NCBI GenBank assembly: GCA_036881885.1
Contig: JBAJNL010000007.1
Location: forward strand, 1 to 39,959
Reading direction: 5' to 3'
Source of the DNA: JBAJNL01 sp036881885
GTDB lineage: Bacteria; Pseudomonadota; Alphaproteobacteria; Holosporales; Hepatobacteraceae
Length of the DNA: 39,959 bases
The translations under genes and the position numbers were made by a program. The notes beneath the pieces were generated by a model that did not search any database, had not been told where the DNA came from, and worked only from the letters and a program-made list of their open reading frames with translations. Position 1 is the stretch's first letter. The number at the start of each line of letters is the position of its first letter. This document shows positions 1 to 8,722 of the stretch, in pieces.

Positions 1-822
1 CATATCACCCTTCATCTCGGGCATGCTGCCGGCAGGTTTAAGCTACAACCCACCACTGTCGAAAGTGACGCCTTTACCAACAAACGCCAAGGGCGCTTGA
101 CTCTGCGTGCCACCCTTGTAATGCAAAATGCCCAAGTAAGGAGGGTTATCACTGCCCTGCGCCACGCCCAAAAGCGCCCCCATGGACAGATCTTCCATTT
201 GCTTGCGATCTAAAACCTCGCACACAAGCCCCAAAGGCTCAAGGGCCTTCATCTCTTTAATCATGGCGTCTGGCGTTAAAACGTTGGCCGGCAGGTTGAC
301 CAGTTCACGCGACCACAAAACACTTTCGGCAACGGCTTGCTTGGGCGCCAGCAAGTGTTGCAGCTCGTCAGCGCGGTCAGACCAAACGACCATCTCTTTC
401 AGTGCGGGGTCTTTGTCACTTTTAAAAGTATCAAAACGCCACGCACGCAGCATCGCCCCCAAGGCAATGTGACAAATCACCTCGTCATCAGCGCCATGCA
501 GCACCATAAAGGGGTCAAGGGCTTTTTCTTTTTCAAGCGTGGTCGCCAGTTTGCCGCCCACCTCGATAGCATCAGCTTCTTCTAAGGGCGCATCACCCAA
601 CCCCAGCAAGATGACCTTTTCAAACCCACTCAAGGCATAAAGGCATAATGTTTCGCCCGTTTTTTCTTTAAAAACACCTCGATCAATCAGCTTGTCAATG
701 GCTTCAATGGCTTGCTGATCTAAAAACTTTCCATAGGCACGCGCCCCTTGGCCTTTTGGCACACCAAGCACAAGCGGCTTAAGCACACCTGGCAACTGAT
801 TGGAAAATGTGATAGAGAGCAT
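1..822 (-). pseudogene. pepA: Leucyl aminopeptidase (M17 family), interrupted by an in-frame TAG; 3' end outside the window
   Basis: M17 leucyl aminopeptidases are cytosolic two-metal peptidases that remove N-terminal residues from peptides. The translation has the family's N-terminal domain and the start of the catalytic domain: ELVNLPANVLTP, then GKGVTFDSGGL, which holds a metal-binding Lys and Asp. A TAG codon (43-45) follows, where the family has Ser. The next 14 codons to the window edge stay in frame and keep the family sequence (LKPAGSMPEMKGDM), including the catalytic Lys two codons after the stop and another metal-binding Asp. One C-to-A change (TCG to TAG) explains it. The terminated product would lack catalytic residues. 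Five other genes here end in TAG, so TAG reassignment is not supported. The ATG at 822 has AAAAGG upstream; the in-frame ATG at 873 has no ribosome binding site. A sequencing error remains possible. Confidence 0.85.
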
Positions 823-976
823 GCAGAAAGGCCTTTTATTTATTGTCTTTTCTTTTGTTAAAACAAGCCCCATAAAGAGTCAAGTCATAAAAGGGTTGCC
901 ACAAGAATGTTAAAAACACATAAGTTCTATAAAAACCCAATAGAATAAACAGAATAAAAAACTTTGATCAAAGCCC

Positions 977-1537
977 ATGGCCCCCTTTAACAGTCGTTTA
1001 CCCTTTTTAAAAACCTTTGCCTTGCAATCAAAGGAAGAGACGCAAAAAATAGCTAAAAGCCTTTCATTACTTTTGGTTACAGGCGATATGGTTCTTTTAA
1101 GCGGCTCTTTGGGTGCGGGCAAAACAACCTTTGCACGTTTTATCATCAGCGCTTTAAGCCCAAAGGAGGTTTGTGTGCAAAGTCCAACCTTTCCATTACT
1201 GCTTGAGTATGAAACATGCAAAGGCCCCCTGATTCATGCCGATTTGTACAGACTTGAAGAGAAAGAGGTGCCAAGCCTCAACCTTTTAGAGCGCTGTCAA
1301 AACACCCTCTCACTGATCGAGTGGCCTGAGAGAAGCACGCATTGGCCCGCTTGCGCCCTTGGACTTGAGTTATTGCGCCAAAGCCATAACCCCTTAGATG
1401 ACCGGCGGCTACTGCGCTTTTACGGTCAGCGATCTTGGCAAGAGCGTCTTGCACCTTCTGTGTTTAAAGCTTTTCAAGAATCTTGCACACCCTTCTTACC
1501 AGACCCTTCCCTTGAAAAGGACCCAAGCTCATGTTGA
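977..1537 (+). CDS. tsaE: tRNA threonylcarbamoyladenosine biosynthesis ATPase TsaE
   Basis: TsaE is the small P-loop ATPase that works with TsaB and TsaD to add threonylcarbamoyl to A37 of ANN-decoding tRNAs. The 186-aa product has Walker A GSLGAGKTT (about residues 43-51), SPTF (69-72), HADLYRL (87-93) and IEWPE (114-118), all family hallmarks. About 60 residues beyond IEWPE form a C-terminal extension of a kind often seen in alphaproteobacteria. The stop overlaps the start of amgK by 7 nt, so the two are probably translationally coupled. No strong ribosome binding site precedes the ATG at 977, so the exact start is less sure than the identity. Confidence 0.93.
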   Translation: MAPFNSRLPFLKTFALQSKEETQKIAKSLSLLLVTGDMVLLSGSLGAGKTTFARFIISALSPKEVCVQSPTFPLLLEYETCKGPLIHADLYRLEEKEVPSLNLLERCQNTLSLIEWPERSTHWPACALGLELLRQSHNPLDDRRLLRFYGQRSWQERLAPSVFKAFQESCTPFLPDPSLEKDPSSC

Positions 1538-2628
1538 CAGCCAATGCTACCAAAGAGACACCCGCACGATCTGCCCTGCTAAAAGATTTCATCAAAAACC
1601 ATGGCGGCGCACATGCCACCTGCCAGCCCTTGGGCGGCGATTGTTCAAAGCGCAGTTACTATCGGCTTATATCACAAGCAGACTGGCTGGCCCCATCGGT
1701 CATCGCCATGGATGCACCGAATATTGAAGAAATGCAACGCTTTGTCAAAACAGCACATTTTTTAAAAGAGCACAATTTAAAAGCACCAGAGATTTATGCA
1801 ACGTCTGATGACGGCTTTATCCTTTTAGAAGATTTTGGAGATCAAACTTACAAAAAGGCCTTGCAGCAGCATGATACGCCAGATGTTCTGTGGGATGAAA
1901 TGACCGAAGCACTGATCGCTCTTCAGGCGCAAACACCCAACCAAACAGCCAATGACGCATCTGACACAAAAGAGCACAAAGCGCTTTTTCCACATCTGTC
2001 CAAAGACATGCTGCTTTCTGAAATAGAGCTTTTTTTAAATTGGGGACTGTCGTTTCAGGGCCAAGCGCTTTCAGCGTCAGAGCAAGCAGAAGCACGCGCT
2101 TTGTGGGCCCAATTTTTAGAGCCGCTTTATCAAACAAACGATCCTTTTGTTTTAACGTTACGCGATTTTCACACAGAAAATCTGATGCGTTTAACGCCAC
2201 CTGCAATACAAGCAAGCCGTGATGGGCAACACAAACCCTATGTTCTGGGCTTTTTAGACTTTCAAGACGCTGTTTGGGGACCGGCCGCTTATGATCTGGT
2301 CTCGCTTTTAGAGGATGTGCGCGTGCCTTTTAATGCCAAACGCGCCGAACAATTAAGGCAGTCTTTTGCTAAAAAGCAAACCCTTTTTCCACCATCTGCT
2401 TTCGAGGAGCCCTATGCGATCTTAAGTCTTCAGCGGGCCACAAAAATCTTTGGTATCTTTTGTCGTCTTGCGCTTCAAGACGGGCACTATAAAATGCTTG
2501 AGTATTTGCCTAATATTTGCTCTATTATCGAGCAAAGGCTTGAATGTTTGAACAATTGTGTATTGTCAGCGTTTTTTCAACACCTTGACATGAGGAAACG
2601 CCTTGCGCTTTTGTCCGCTGGCTTGTAA
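1531..2628 (+). CDS. amgK: Cell-wall amino-sugar kinase AmgK (aminoglycoside phosphotransferase fold)
   Basis: AmgK phosphorylates MurNAc/GlcNAc at the anomeric position, the first step of the route that salvages cell-wall sugars directly to UDP-MurNAc. The 365-aa product has the phosphotransferase fold: LLEDFGD at about residue 100, the catalytic-loop version DFHTENL (212-218), and the metal-binding stretch LDFQDAVWGPAAYDL starting at about 242. General phosphotransferase homology alone would leave the substrate open. Position between tsaE and murU is the standard alphaproteobacterial arrangement and makes AmgK the best call. It starts inside the end of tsaE. Confidence 0.88.
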   Translation: MLTANATKETPARSALLKDFIKNHGGAHATCQPLGGDCSKRSYYRLISQADWLAPSVIAMDAPNIEEMQRFVKTAHFLKEHNLKAPEIYATSDDGFILLEDFGDQTYKKALQQHDTPDVLWDEMTEALIALQAQTPNQTANDASDTKEHKALFPHLSKDMLLSEIELFLNWGLSFQGQALSASEQAEARALWAQFLEPLYQTNDPFVLTLRDFHTENLMRLTPPAIQASRDGQHKPYVLGFLDFQDAVWGPAAYDLVSLLEDVRVPFNAKRAEQLRQSFAKKQTLFPPSAFEEPYAILSLQRATKIFGIFCRLALQDGHYKMLEYLPNICSIIEQRLECLNNCVLSAFFQHLDMRKRLALLSAGL

Positions 2629-2773
2629 ACCAAGCGTTTTGTTGCACACGCGTTGAGGCATTGAAGCAAAAATAAAGCGATAATTGCAATGTGTTAGGTG
2701 CCGAGCGCTTGATGATATGTGACTCAAAACCTATAGCACCTATAGCAAAGAGCAAATAACAGGGGAGAGCTTT

Positions 2774-3490
2774 ATGATAAAAACAGCTGTTATCTTTGCG
2801 GCTGGCTATGGCAAACGCATGGAAACCCTTACACAAGACACACCCAAACCCTTGCTGGTGGTATGGGGCAAAACGCTTCTTGATCATATTTTGACCAAAG
2901 TTGTGGCCTATGGGTGCACGCGCGTTATTGTGAACACACATTATCTTGCAGATGCTGTAAAAGAGCATCTTTTGTTGTGGAAAGACCATATCCCGGACCT
3001 GATTGTGACATTTGAAGAAAAATTGCTTGACACGGGCGGCACCTTGCAAGACATCGCGCACTTTGCAGACGGCAAGCCTTTTTTTGCCATCAACGGTGAT
3101 ATTCTGTGGAAAGAAATGGGCAGCCCCACCTTGGGCTACTTAGACCAAATGTGGGAAGAGCGACATCAACCCATTTTGGCCTTGGTACCCAAAAAAAAGG
3201 CATGGGGGTATCGAGGACCGGGCGATTTTGCCCTTGATGACACAGGCCATGTGGTCGCCAAAATCAACAAACACGCCATTGCACCTTATGTGTATGGTGG
3301 CATCCAGGTCTGCGATCCGCAGTTTTTAACCGAGGATTTTTTGGCACAGATTAATCTGCAGGCACCCTTTAGTGCTTCAAAACTTTGGAGTATTTTGATT
3401 CGCCGTAAAGTACTTTTGGGATGTCTTTTTCCTGATCCGTGGTATCATGTGGGCGACAAGGATGCCTTTAGAGCCATCGCATACGTGTAA
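2774..3490 (+). CDS. murU: N-acetylmuramate-1-phosphate uridylyltransferase MurU
   Basis: MurU joins UTP and MurNAc-1-phosphate to give UDP-MurNAc, the second salvage step after AmgK. The 238-aa product has the nucleotidyltransferase signature AAGYGKRMETLTQDTPKPLL (about residues 9-28), DTGGTL (about 86-91) and the metal-site INGDI (about 106-110), and is the usual family length. A clear ribosome binding site (GGGGAGAG, four bases before the ATG) fixes the start. It follows amgK after 145 nt in which I see no gene, and addB begins 19 nt after its stop. Sugar-1-phosphate transferases of other specificity share these motifs; the specificity rests on the pairing with amgK. Confidence 0.87.
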   Translation: MIKTAVIFAAGYGKRMETLTQDTPKPLLVVWGKTLLDHILTKVVAYGCTRVIVNTHYLADAVKEHLLLWKDHIPDLIVTFEEKLLDTGGTLQDIAHFADGKPFFAINGDILWKEMGSPTLGYLDQMWEERHQPILALVPKKKAWGYRGPGDFALDDTGHVVAKINKHAIAPYVYGGIQVCDPQFLTEDFLAQINLQAPFSASKLWSILIRRKVLLGCLFPDPWYHVGDKDAFRAIAYV

Positions 3491-3509
3491 TTGATTGGGA
3501 ACCATAAAC

Positions 3510-6500
3510 GTGCAGGCGTCACACAATGAGCGTTTTGTCGCTTTCAAACCATCCACGGCGGCGCCTTCACAAAAAAGTCTTGCTGGCCTGTGGGCCATGC
3601 CGCCTGGTGTGCCGTTTTTAAGAGAGCTTGCCTTAACGCTGCTAAAAGCTGTGGCCGACACTCCCCATCCTGGCATTGCCCTTTCAAAGGTCACCCTTTT
3701 TTTACCCACCGAGCGGGCGATTAAAGACTTTACCGCTTGCTTGATGGACGAACATCACAAAGCGCACAAAGACAGCGCCAAGTCTTTATGCACAACACTT
3801 TTGCCACAGTGTTTTACACTGGGTCATCTTGAGCCTGCGATGTATGCGTTGATGCAAGAGAAAACACCACATGCACCTCAAAAGGCACAGATCATCACAC
3901 CCTCACAACGTTTGGGACTACTGCTGCAGTTGATTGGCCAAACCAACACGCACAATATACCCATGGCGGTGGCTCTGCGTTTAGCACATGCACTGAGTAA
4001 CTTGCTTGATCGCGCCGCCATCGAAGAAGTGTCGCTTTCAGCCCTTGAAACACTGGTGCCCGAACACTTTTCAAAACACTGGCAAGAGAGTTTGCGCTTC
4101 TTAGAAATCGTCACCAAAGCATGGCCAAGCCTTTTGGCAGAAAAAAACCTGATTGAACCCTATGCCTTTGAACAACATTGCGCCAACGCGCTTGCGGGCT
4201 TCTTTGCCACATCACCCCCCCGCACACCCGTGATCATCGCAGGATCTACCGGCACAGCGCCCCGCATTGCTCGTTTGATGAAAGCGGTGCTTTCGTATGC
4301 CGCGGGCACGGTCATTTTGCCCAGCTTTGACGTGCACACCCACCTGCCCCCTGAAGGCCTGCCCAAAGGACATGCCCAAGCACAACTGCACAATCTGTTA
4401 CACGAACTTGCACGCAAGGTATCTGACGTCAAACCATGGCCACAACACACAAATGCACCCTCAAAGCCACAGCAAGCCTTGCTACGTCAAGCTTTTGAAG
4501 AGGCAAACTTTCAAGAACACAACGCTGATCATGCGCTTCATCTGATTGCAGCCGACACACAAGCGCACGAGGCCCTGTGTATTGCGCTCTCTTTACGTCA
4601 CATGCTTGAAGACCCCCACAAAACCGCAACGGTCGTTGTGGCTGATCCCAATCTTGGCAAACTGATCCAAGCGCAGATGGCGCGTTTTGATGTGTCCTTA
4701 ACATCCGCTGCAGGCAATCTTTTGACCACACACTCCTTTGCACGCTTTTTGACTCTGCTTTTAACCTGCGTTGCGCAACCAGAAGATCTTGCGTTGTGGC
4801 TTGATTTGCTCAAACATCCACTAACCGGCGGCTTTGTCACACCCTTGCGCCCCTTAAGCCCACGCCTTAAAGAAAGACTTATCAGTCACTTCGAAGCTGT
4901 GGTTCTGCGCGCCCAAACACCCCTTCAAGCGCCAGGCCAGCCTATCACACTCAAAACCCTTTTAAGACAAATCAATCAAACACCCCTTAAGAAACGCTTT
5001 CGCCTGGCCTTACACCTTTTTTTAAAAGCGCTGCATCCTCTTTTATCTTTAAAAAATTATTTTAAACAAAAAGACAGACGCGACGATGTAAAAAGAGATC
5101 AAGAAGAAAAACACTGCCTTGAAACACTTTGCAATGCTTTGCGCACAAGCGCCACGCTTTTGTCTGGCTTAAAGCTTGACCTTAACTTATCTGACACACT
5201 GGATACCCAGCTTCAAACCATCAATCATAACGTTTCACGCGATGGATTTTATTTGGCGTTGCGCACTCTTGAAAAATCTATTGAAGATAAAATATTTTTG
5301 CCATTAATGTCCTTTGAGGACTTGATCGATTTTCTGCAGCATCAATGGCGCTCTCAAACCTATGGTGCTACGCCCAAAAGTGCGCGCATCACCCTTTTGG
5401 GCACAAGAGACTTAAGACTTTGTGAGAGCGATGTCATTTTTCTTGCGGGCCTTAATGAGGGCAGCTGGCCGGCCACGCCACAAGAAAATCCATGGCTATC
5501 TCGCAGCATGCGGGCGCACTTGGGCTTAGATGACGAAGAACGCCTGCAAACGCTTGCAGCACATGATTTTTACGAAGGCGCCTCGCGCCCTTTTGTGATT
5601 TTATCGCGCTCAAAGCGCGTTATGGGCGCTGACACCACCCCATCACGCTTTCTGCAACGCCTTGAGCACACGCTGCACAAACAAGGTCTAACCTTTAAAA
5701 CACTGCCTCATGCCTTGTGGGCGAACGCCCTTGATAAACCTTTGGCCATCAAGCCCTGCACACCACCAGCCCCCAAGCCACCCAGTTGGGCGCGCACCAG
5801 AACGTTTTCCCCTACAAGCTTTGAGCTGTTAAGGCGCAATCCTTATGGATTTTACGCCCGCTCTATCTTAAAGCTGTGCCCGAAAGAACCCCTTGGTGGA
5901 CGCCAGGGCCCCGCCTTTTTAGGCACGCTTATTCACGCCACCATTGAAGCTTTTGCCAATCATATCGATCAACCGCCCCCAAAAGACAACCTTCATGCTG
6001 TGCCTGACGCACCAAAGGCATCTTGCGAAGATTTACCCACGCTGAAACGTCTTTTACTCACCACTGCACACACTTGCTTTGCCCCCTTTCAGCACAACGC
6101 CGCCCTCGGCCTTTTTGGCTGGCAGCGTCTTTTAACCATTGCTGACCCACTTGTGGCCCTGTTTGCAGAAGCAATGCACCACAACCACCAGCTCTACCAT
6201 GAAATCTTAGGCTCTTACACCTTTGATACAGGGGAAGGCCCCATCAAACTTCACGCACGCGCAGATCGCATTGATGTCACCTCAAAAGGCGCTTGGCTGA
6301 TCGACTATAAAACAGGTGTTTTGCCCACAGAGAAAGATGTGAATGAAGGCTTTTCACCACAACTACCTCTTTATGGCCTTTTGTGGACAGAAGGCGGCTT
6401 TACACGCAACCTGCCCTGCGCAAACAGCAACGCACCTTTGGCGGGTCTGGCCTTTTGGCAGCTGGGGCTTAAAGGGGTTGTGCAAAAACCACTTTCAAAC

Positions 6501-6662
6501 CCTGCACACCTTGCCATACAAGCATTGGACCTCTTTTTAAAAACGGCCACTCTTTTTTTGCAAGGGGACACCCCCTTTTTAGCCGAGCCCATCCCGTCTA
6601 AAACACCTGCCTATAATGACTATGCACACCTTGCCCGCACAGCCGAATGGCGTCGCGCCTAA
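3510..6662 (+). CDS. addB: Double-strand break repair protein AddB, alphaproteobacterial type
   Basis: AddB pairs with AddA in the RecBCD-like helicase-nuclease that resects double-strand breaks. The 1050-aa product has an inactivated-helicase-like N-terminal part (FLPTERAI) and a C-terminal RecB-family nuclease: GTLIH (His about 809), RADRID (Asp about 919) and IDYKTG (Asp932, Lys934). These are the expected catalytic residues, so the nuclease looks intact. A GTG at 3510 with GGGA nine bases upstream is preferred over an in-frame TTG at 3495. murU ends 19 nt before it. In relatives addA usually follows; here the next gene is on the opposite strand with its stop only 11 nt away, so addA must be elsewhere or lost. 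Confidence 0.9.
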   Translation: MQASHNERFVAFKPSTAAPSQKSLAGLWAMPPGVPFLRELALTLLKAVADTPHPGIALSKVTLFLPTERAIKDFTACLMDEHHKAHKDSAKSLCTTLLPQCFTLGHLEPAMYALMQEKTPHAPQKAQIITPSQRLGLLLQLIGQTNTHNIPMAVALRLAHALSNLLDRAAIEEVSLSALETLVPEHFSKHWQESLRFLEIVTKAWPSLLAEKNLIEPYAFEQHCANALAGFFATSPPRTPVIIAGSTGTAPRIARLMKAVLSYAAGTVILPSFDVHTHLPPEGLPKGHAQAQLHNLLHELARKVSDVKPWPQHTNAPSKPQQALLRQAFEEANFQEHNADHALHLIAADTQAHEALCIALSLRHMLEDPHKTATVVVADPNLGKLIQAQMARFDVSLTSAAGNLLTTHSFARFLTLLLTCVAQPEDLALWLDLLKHPLTGGFVTPLRPLSPRLKERLISHFEAVVLRAQTPLQAPGQPITLKTLLRQINQTPLKKRFRLALHLFLKALHPLLSLKNYFKQKDRRDDVKRDQEEKHCLETLCNALRTSATLLSGLKLDLNLSDTLDTQLQTINHNVSRDGFYLALRTLEKSIEDKIFLPLMSFEDLIDFLQHQWRSQTYGATPKSARITLLGTRDLRLCESDVIFLAGLNEGSWPATPQENPWLSRSMRAHLGLDDEERLQTLAAHDFYEGASRPFVILSRSKRVMGADTTPSRFLQRLEHTLHKQGLTFKTLPHALWANALDKPLAIKPCTPPAPKPPSWARTRTFSPTSFELLRRNPYGFYARSILKLCPKEPLGGRQGPAFLGTLIHATIEAFANHIDQPPPKDNLHAVPDAPKASCEDLPTLKRLLLTTAHTCFAPFQHNAALGLFGWQRLLTIADPLVALFAEAMHHNHQLYHEILGSYTFDTGEGPIKLHARADRIDVTSKGAWLIDYKTGVLPTEKDVNEGFSPQLPLYGLLWTEGGFTRNLPCANSNAPLAGLAFWQLGLKGVVQKPLSNPAHLAIQALDLFLKTATLFLQGDTPFLAEPIPSKTPAYNDYAHLARTAEWRRA

Positions 6663-6673
6663 AAAACCGATCA

Positions 6674-6943
6674 CTACTCATGGGGAAACGCTGTCGCCGC
6701 ACAAATATCAAGGCAGCGGCGATACATTTGCCGACGCAGGGCATCAAACAGCTCTTTGTCCTTCTCGTTTTCTTTGGGCGGCGTGATCGCAACCTTCATG
6801 CATTCAAACGAACAATAGTACGTCAACCCCCGTGCCTGCTGTGCACACGCCATCGCACAAACGCATAAGACCAAGAGCCAACCCATCAAAAAGCTGGAAC
6901 ACCGGCTGCTGACTTGTATTGCTTGAGAATGTGCATAAAACAT
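6674..6943 (-). CDS. Small exported protein with twin CX3C motifs, function unknown
   Basis: I do not recognise this 89-aa protein. It has a polar N-terminus, a hydrophobic stretch (FLMGWLLVLCVCAMACA, about residues 18-34) that looks like a Sec signal, and a mature part of about 50 residues. The mature part has two CX3C motifs, CSFEC and CLDIC, 28 residues apart and flanking a charged helical segment. This is the layout of a disulfide-pinned helical hairpin, as in small Tim chaperones or alpha-hairpinin peptides. That comparison is structural only and implies no homology. It ends in TAG, 11 nt from the convergent addB stop. An internal ATG at residue 20 is an alternative start. It lies downstream of another Cys-rich exported protein on the same strand. 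Confidence 0.6.
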   Translation of the reverse strand: MFYAHSQAIQVSSRCSSFLMGWLLVLCVCAMACAQQARGLTYYCSFECMKVAITPPKENEKDKELFDALRRQMYRRCLDICAATAFPHE

Positions 6944-7103
6944 AAGAGAGCGCCCTTAAAACATCTTTTAAAGACATTTTGAAACACAGAAATATAACAA
7001 CCTCTTAATGCATGTCACAAAATGATTCACACCCTCTACTGGTCATAACGGCTTTGTGTGATGACAAGATACTTGCTTACCATCACACCCCCATGCATGC
7101 CCA

Positions 7104-8267
7104 CTAACCGCGCTGTCTTGAAAAACGCAATAGATGCTCTGTATCCTGCTGACTCATAGGGGGCGACTTCTCAGGCTTCTTGAGCGATAGATAACGGCAC
7201 ACACCGCTTGTATGGTATCTGCGCCGCCCCAATGATTTGGTGCACCTATTTTTCGCCTCTTGACCAAGGGTTTCAAGTGATTTGAAGACGCCAGGCGAAA
7301 CCTCCTTGTTTTCATTGGACACAAAACGCCCTTCACACAACTCACTGTTACAGGGCGAAAGGCCAAAAAGTGACTGCCACCAAGAAGTTTCTTTAGGGCA
7401 CGTGTTGTGCGCATAGGTCTGACAAAAGGTTTCGAAACACGCATTAGCCTTAAAAAGGATCTCATCAATTTTATTTCTTGCCGTCGCATTGTTTATATTG
7501 CTAACGGATGTCGCGCACGAAAAATGCCCTGTGTACGGACGTCCTGTTTGCTGACATGCTTCTTTTCTGCAGCGCGCGATCGCCTGTTGCACTGCGTGAC
7601 TCGCTGTGCCGTGGATGGACCGCGGTGCACAGGTTAAATCATCACAAATGGCATCTAACAGATCTGGATCTGAGAAACTGCGTAAAGCTACATTATCACA
7701 CGTTTCATCCATATGAGGTGCACAAATTTGCGTGCGACAACTGCTGTTTGTGTCTAAAAAAGCTTTTTTATCTGTCGCGTGAAGGGCACGCCCTTGGCAT
7801 GTATTGGTATCCCACGCTTCGGTCAAGCCCAAATGCATAGGTGAAAGTAACGCCGTTCTATCATAGACGATAGGATGCCTGCTAGCGCTTCCACGCGGTT
7901 GATAGGCATTGGCACCTGGTAACAAAGCACTGGTTGCCATCAAAAAAAGGTACGGTGATTTTAGCACATACATCGAAGCTTTTTTTAAACAATCCAAAGG
8001 CCAAAGGGCTGCTGACATAAAACGATGAGGCGCTTGCCACACACCTTTTGTCGTCACCTCTTGGCTGGTCACAGATGGTGCCTTTGTGCACTTTAACACT
8101 GACGGCACCTCTTGCAACGCACAAGGTTGCACCGCCTGCCAAGACGGCGCGGGCCCTTCAACATCCAACAACTCTGATGCTGCACTTGGCCGCAGCACTT
8201 GTGGCACAAACTGTGCAGACAACAACACTAACGTCAGAATAGAAAATTTATTTTTTAAAGAACTCAT
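7104..8267 (-). CDS. Cysteine-rich exported protein with repeated CX4C motifs, function unknown
   Basis: No known family was recognised. The 387-aa product begins with a signal peptide (MSSLKNKFSILTLVLLSAQF), followed by a Pro/Ser/Thr-rich part and a second hydrophobic stretch (YLFLMATSALLPGANA). The C-terminal half has 16 of the 19 cysteines. Five pairs there share the spacing CX4C: CRTQIC, CDDLTC, CRKEAC, CFETFC and CNSELC. Several are followed by a third Cys 7-12 residues later and preceded by a helical-looking segment, so they look like diverged tandem modules. GAGG nine bases before the ATG at 8267 favours that start over upstream in-frame ATGs at 8273 and 8312. The upstream DNA is very A+T-rich. 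It ends in TAG. Confidence 0.7.
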   Translation of the reverse strand: MSSLKNKFSILTLVLLSAQFVPQVLRPSAASELLDVEGPAPSWQAVQPCALQEVPSVLKCTKAPSVTSQEVTTKGVWQAPHRFMSAALWPLDCLKKASMYVLKSPYLFLMATSALLPGANAYQPRGSASRHPIVYDRTALLSPMHLGLTEAWDTNTCQGRALHATDKKAFLDTNSSCRTQICAPHMDETCDNVALRSFSDPDLLDAICDDLTCAPRSIHGTASHAVQQAIARCRKEACQQTGRPYTGHFSCATSVSNINNATARNKIDEILFKANACFETFCQTYAHNTCPKETSWWQSLFGLSPCNSELCEGRFVSNENKEVSPGVFKSLETLGQEAKNRCTKSLGRRRYHTSGVCRYLSLKKPEKSPPMSQQDTEHLLRFSRQRG

Positions 8268-8687
8268 GAGCATGAACCTCGCCTGTTTTATATATTTTTG
8301 ATTTATATGCATAAAATTTTAAATAAATTCAATGCAAAAAATATATATAATGTTTTCAGCAATGTCATGACAAGAGAAAAATTTACTTTTCAAAAAAAGA
8401 AAGTCTGTTTTTGTATTAAAAAGCTTTTTAAGACAGCTTGATTGCCTTGACGGCGACCTCTTTAAAGAAAATCAGCCCTCAAGACAGAGAATTTCGCAAA
8501 AGGCGTGTGAACAGCGGTTCAATGCGCACAACATAAACTAATGTGGATCAATCTTTAAGAAATATCCGATTTCAGCAAAAATAAGAAGAAGGCGCACTTC
8601 GGTGAAAAAAGGGCAAACCAGATGAGGCCACAAACCCTTTGCCACAAAGCAAGAGAAGTTTTTTTTAACGAAAACAATAAAAAAGTG
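8268..8687. other. A+T-rich intergenic stretch with no gene seen
   Basis: About 420 bases between the start of the Cys-rich exported gene and the promoter-like site at 8688. The part nearest the gene (8281-8360) is almost entirely A and T and is presumably its promoter region, but I could not pick one convincing -35/-10 pair. It contains the perfect 10-bp palindrome TGTCATGACA at 8363-8372. No coding signal or tRNA was found. Confidence 0.5.
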
Positions 8688-8716
8688 TTGACAGGAATAT
8701 CACAAATACCGATATA
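8688..8716 (+). promoter_or_regulatory. Sigma70-type promoter facing the yidD 3' end
   Basis: A perfect -35 box TTGACA (8688-8693), a 17-nt spacer and GATATA (8711-8716) as the -10. The -10 lies in a 7-bp-arm palindrome CGATATA-T-TATATCG (8710-8724), which could also be an operator. No protein gene lies downstream on this strand before bolA, so the likely product is a short RNA. Confidence 0.45.
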
Positions 8717-8722
8717 TTATAT

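Noticed and set aside
43..45. TAG read as a sense codon (genetic-code change) in pepA
   Set aside because: TAG ends at least five other genes here (6674, 7104, 12690, ftsZ at 25087, fliF at 39522), with no family sequence continuing after it in ftsZ or fliF.
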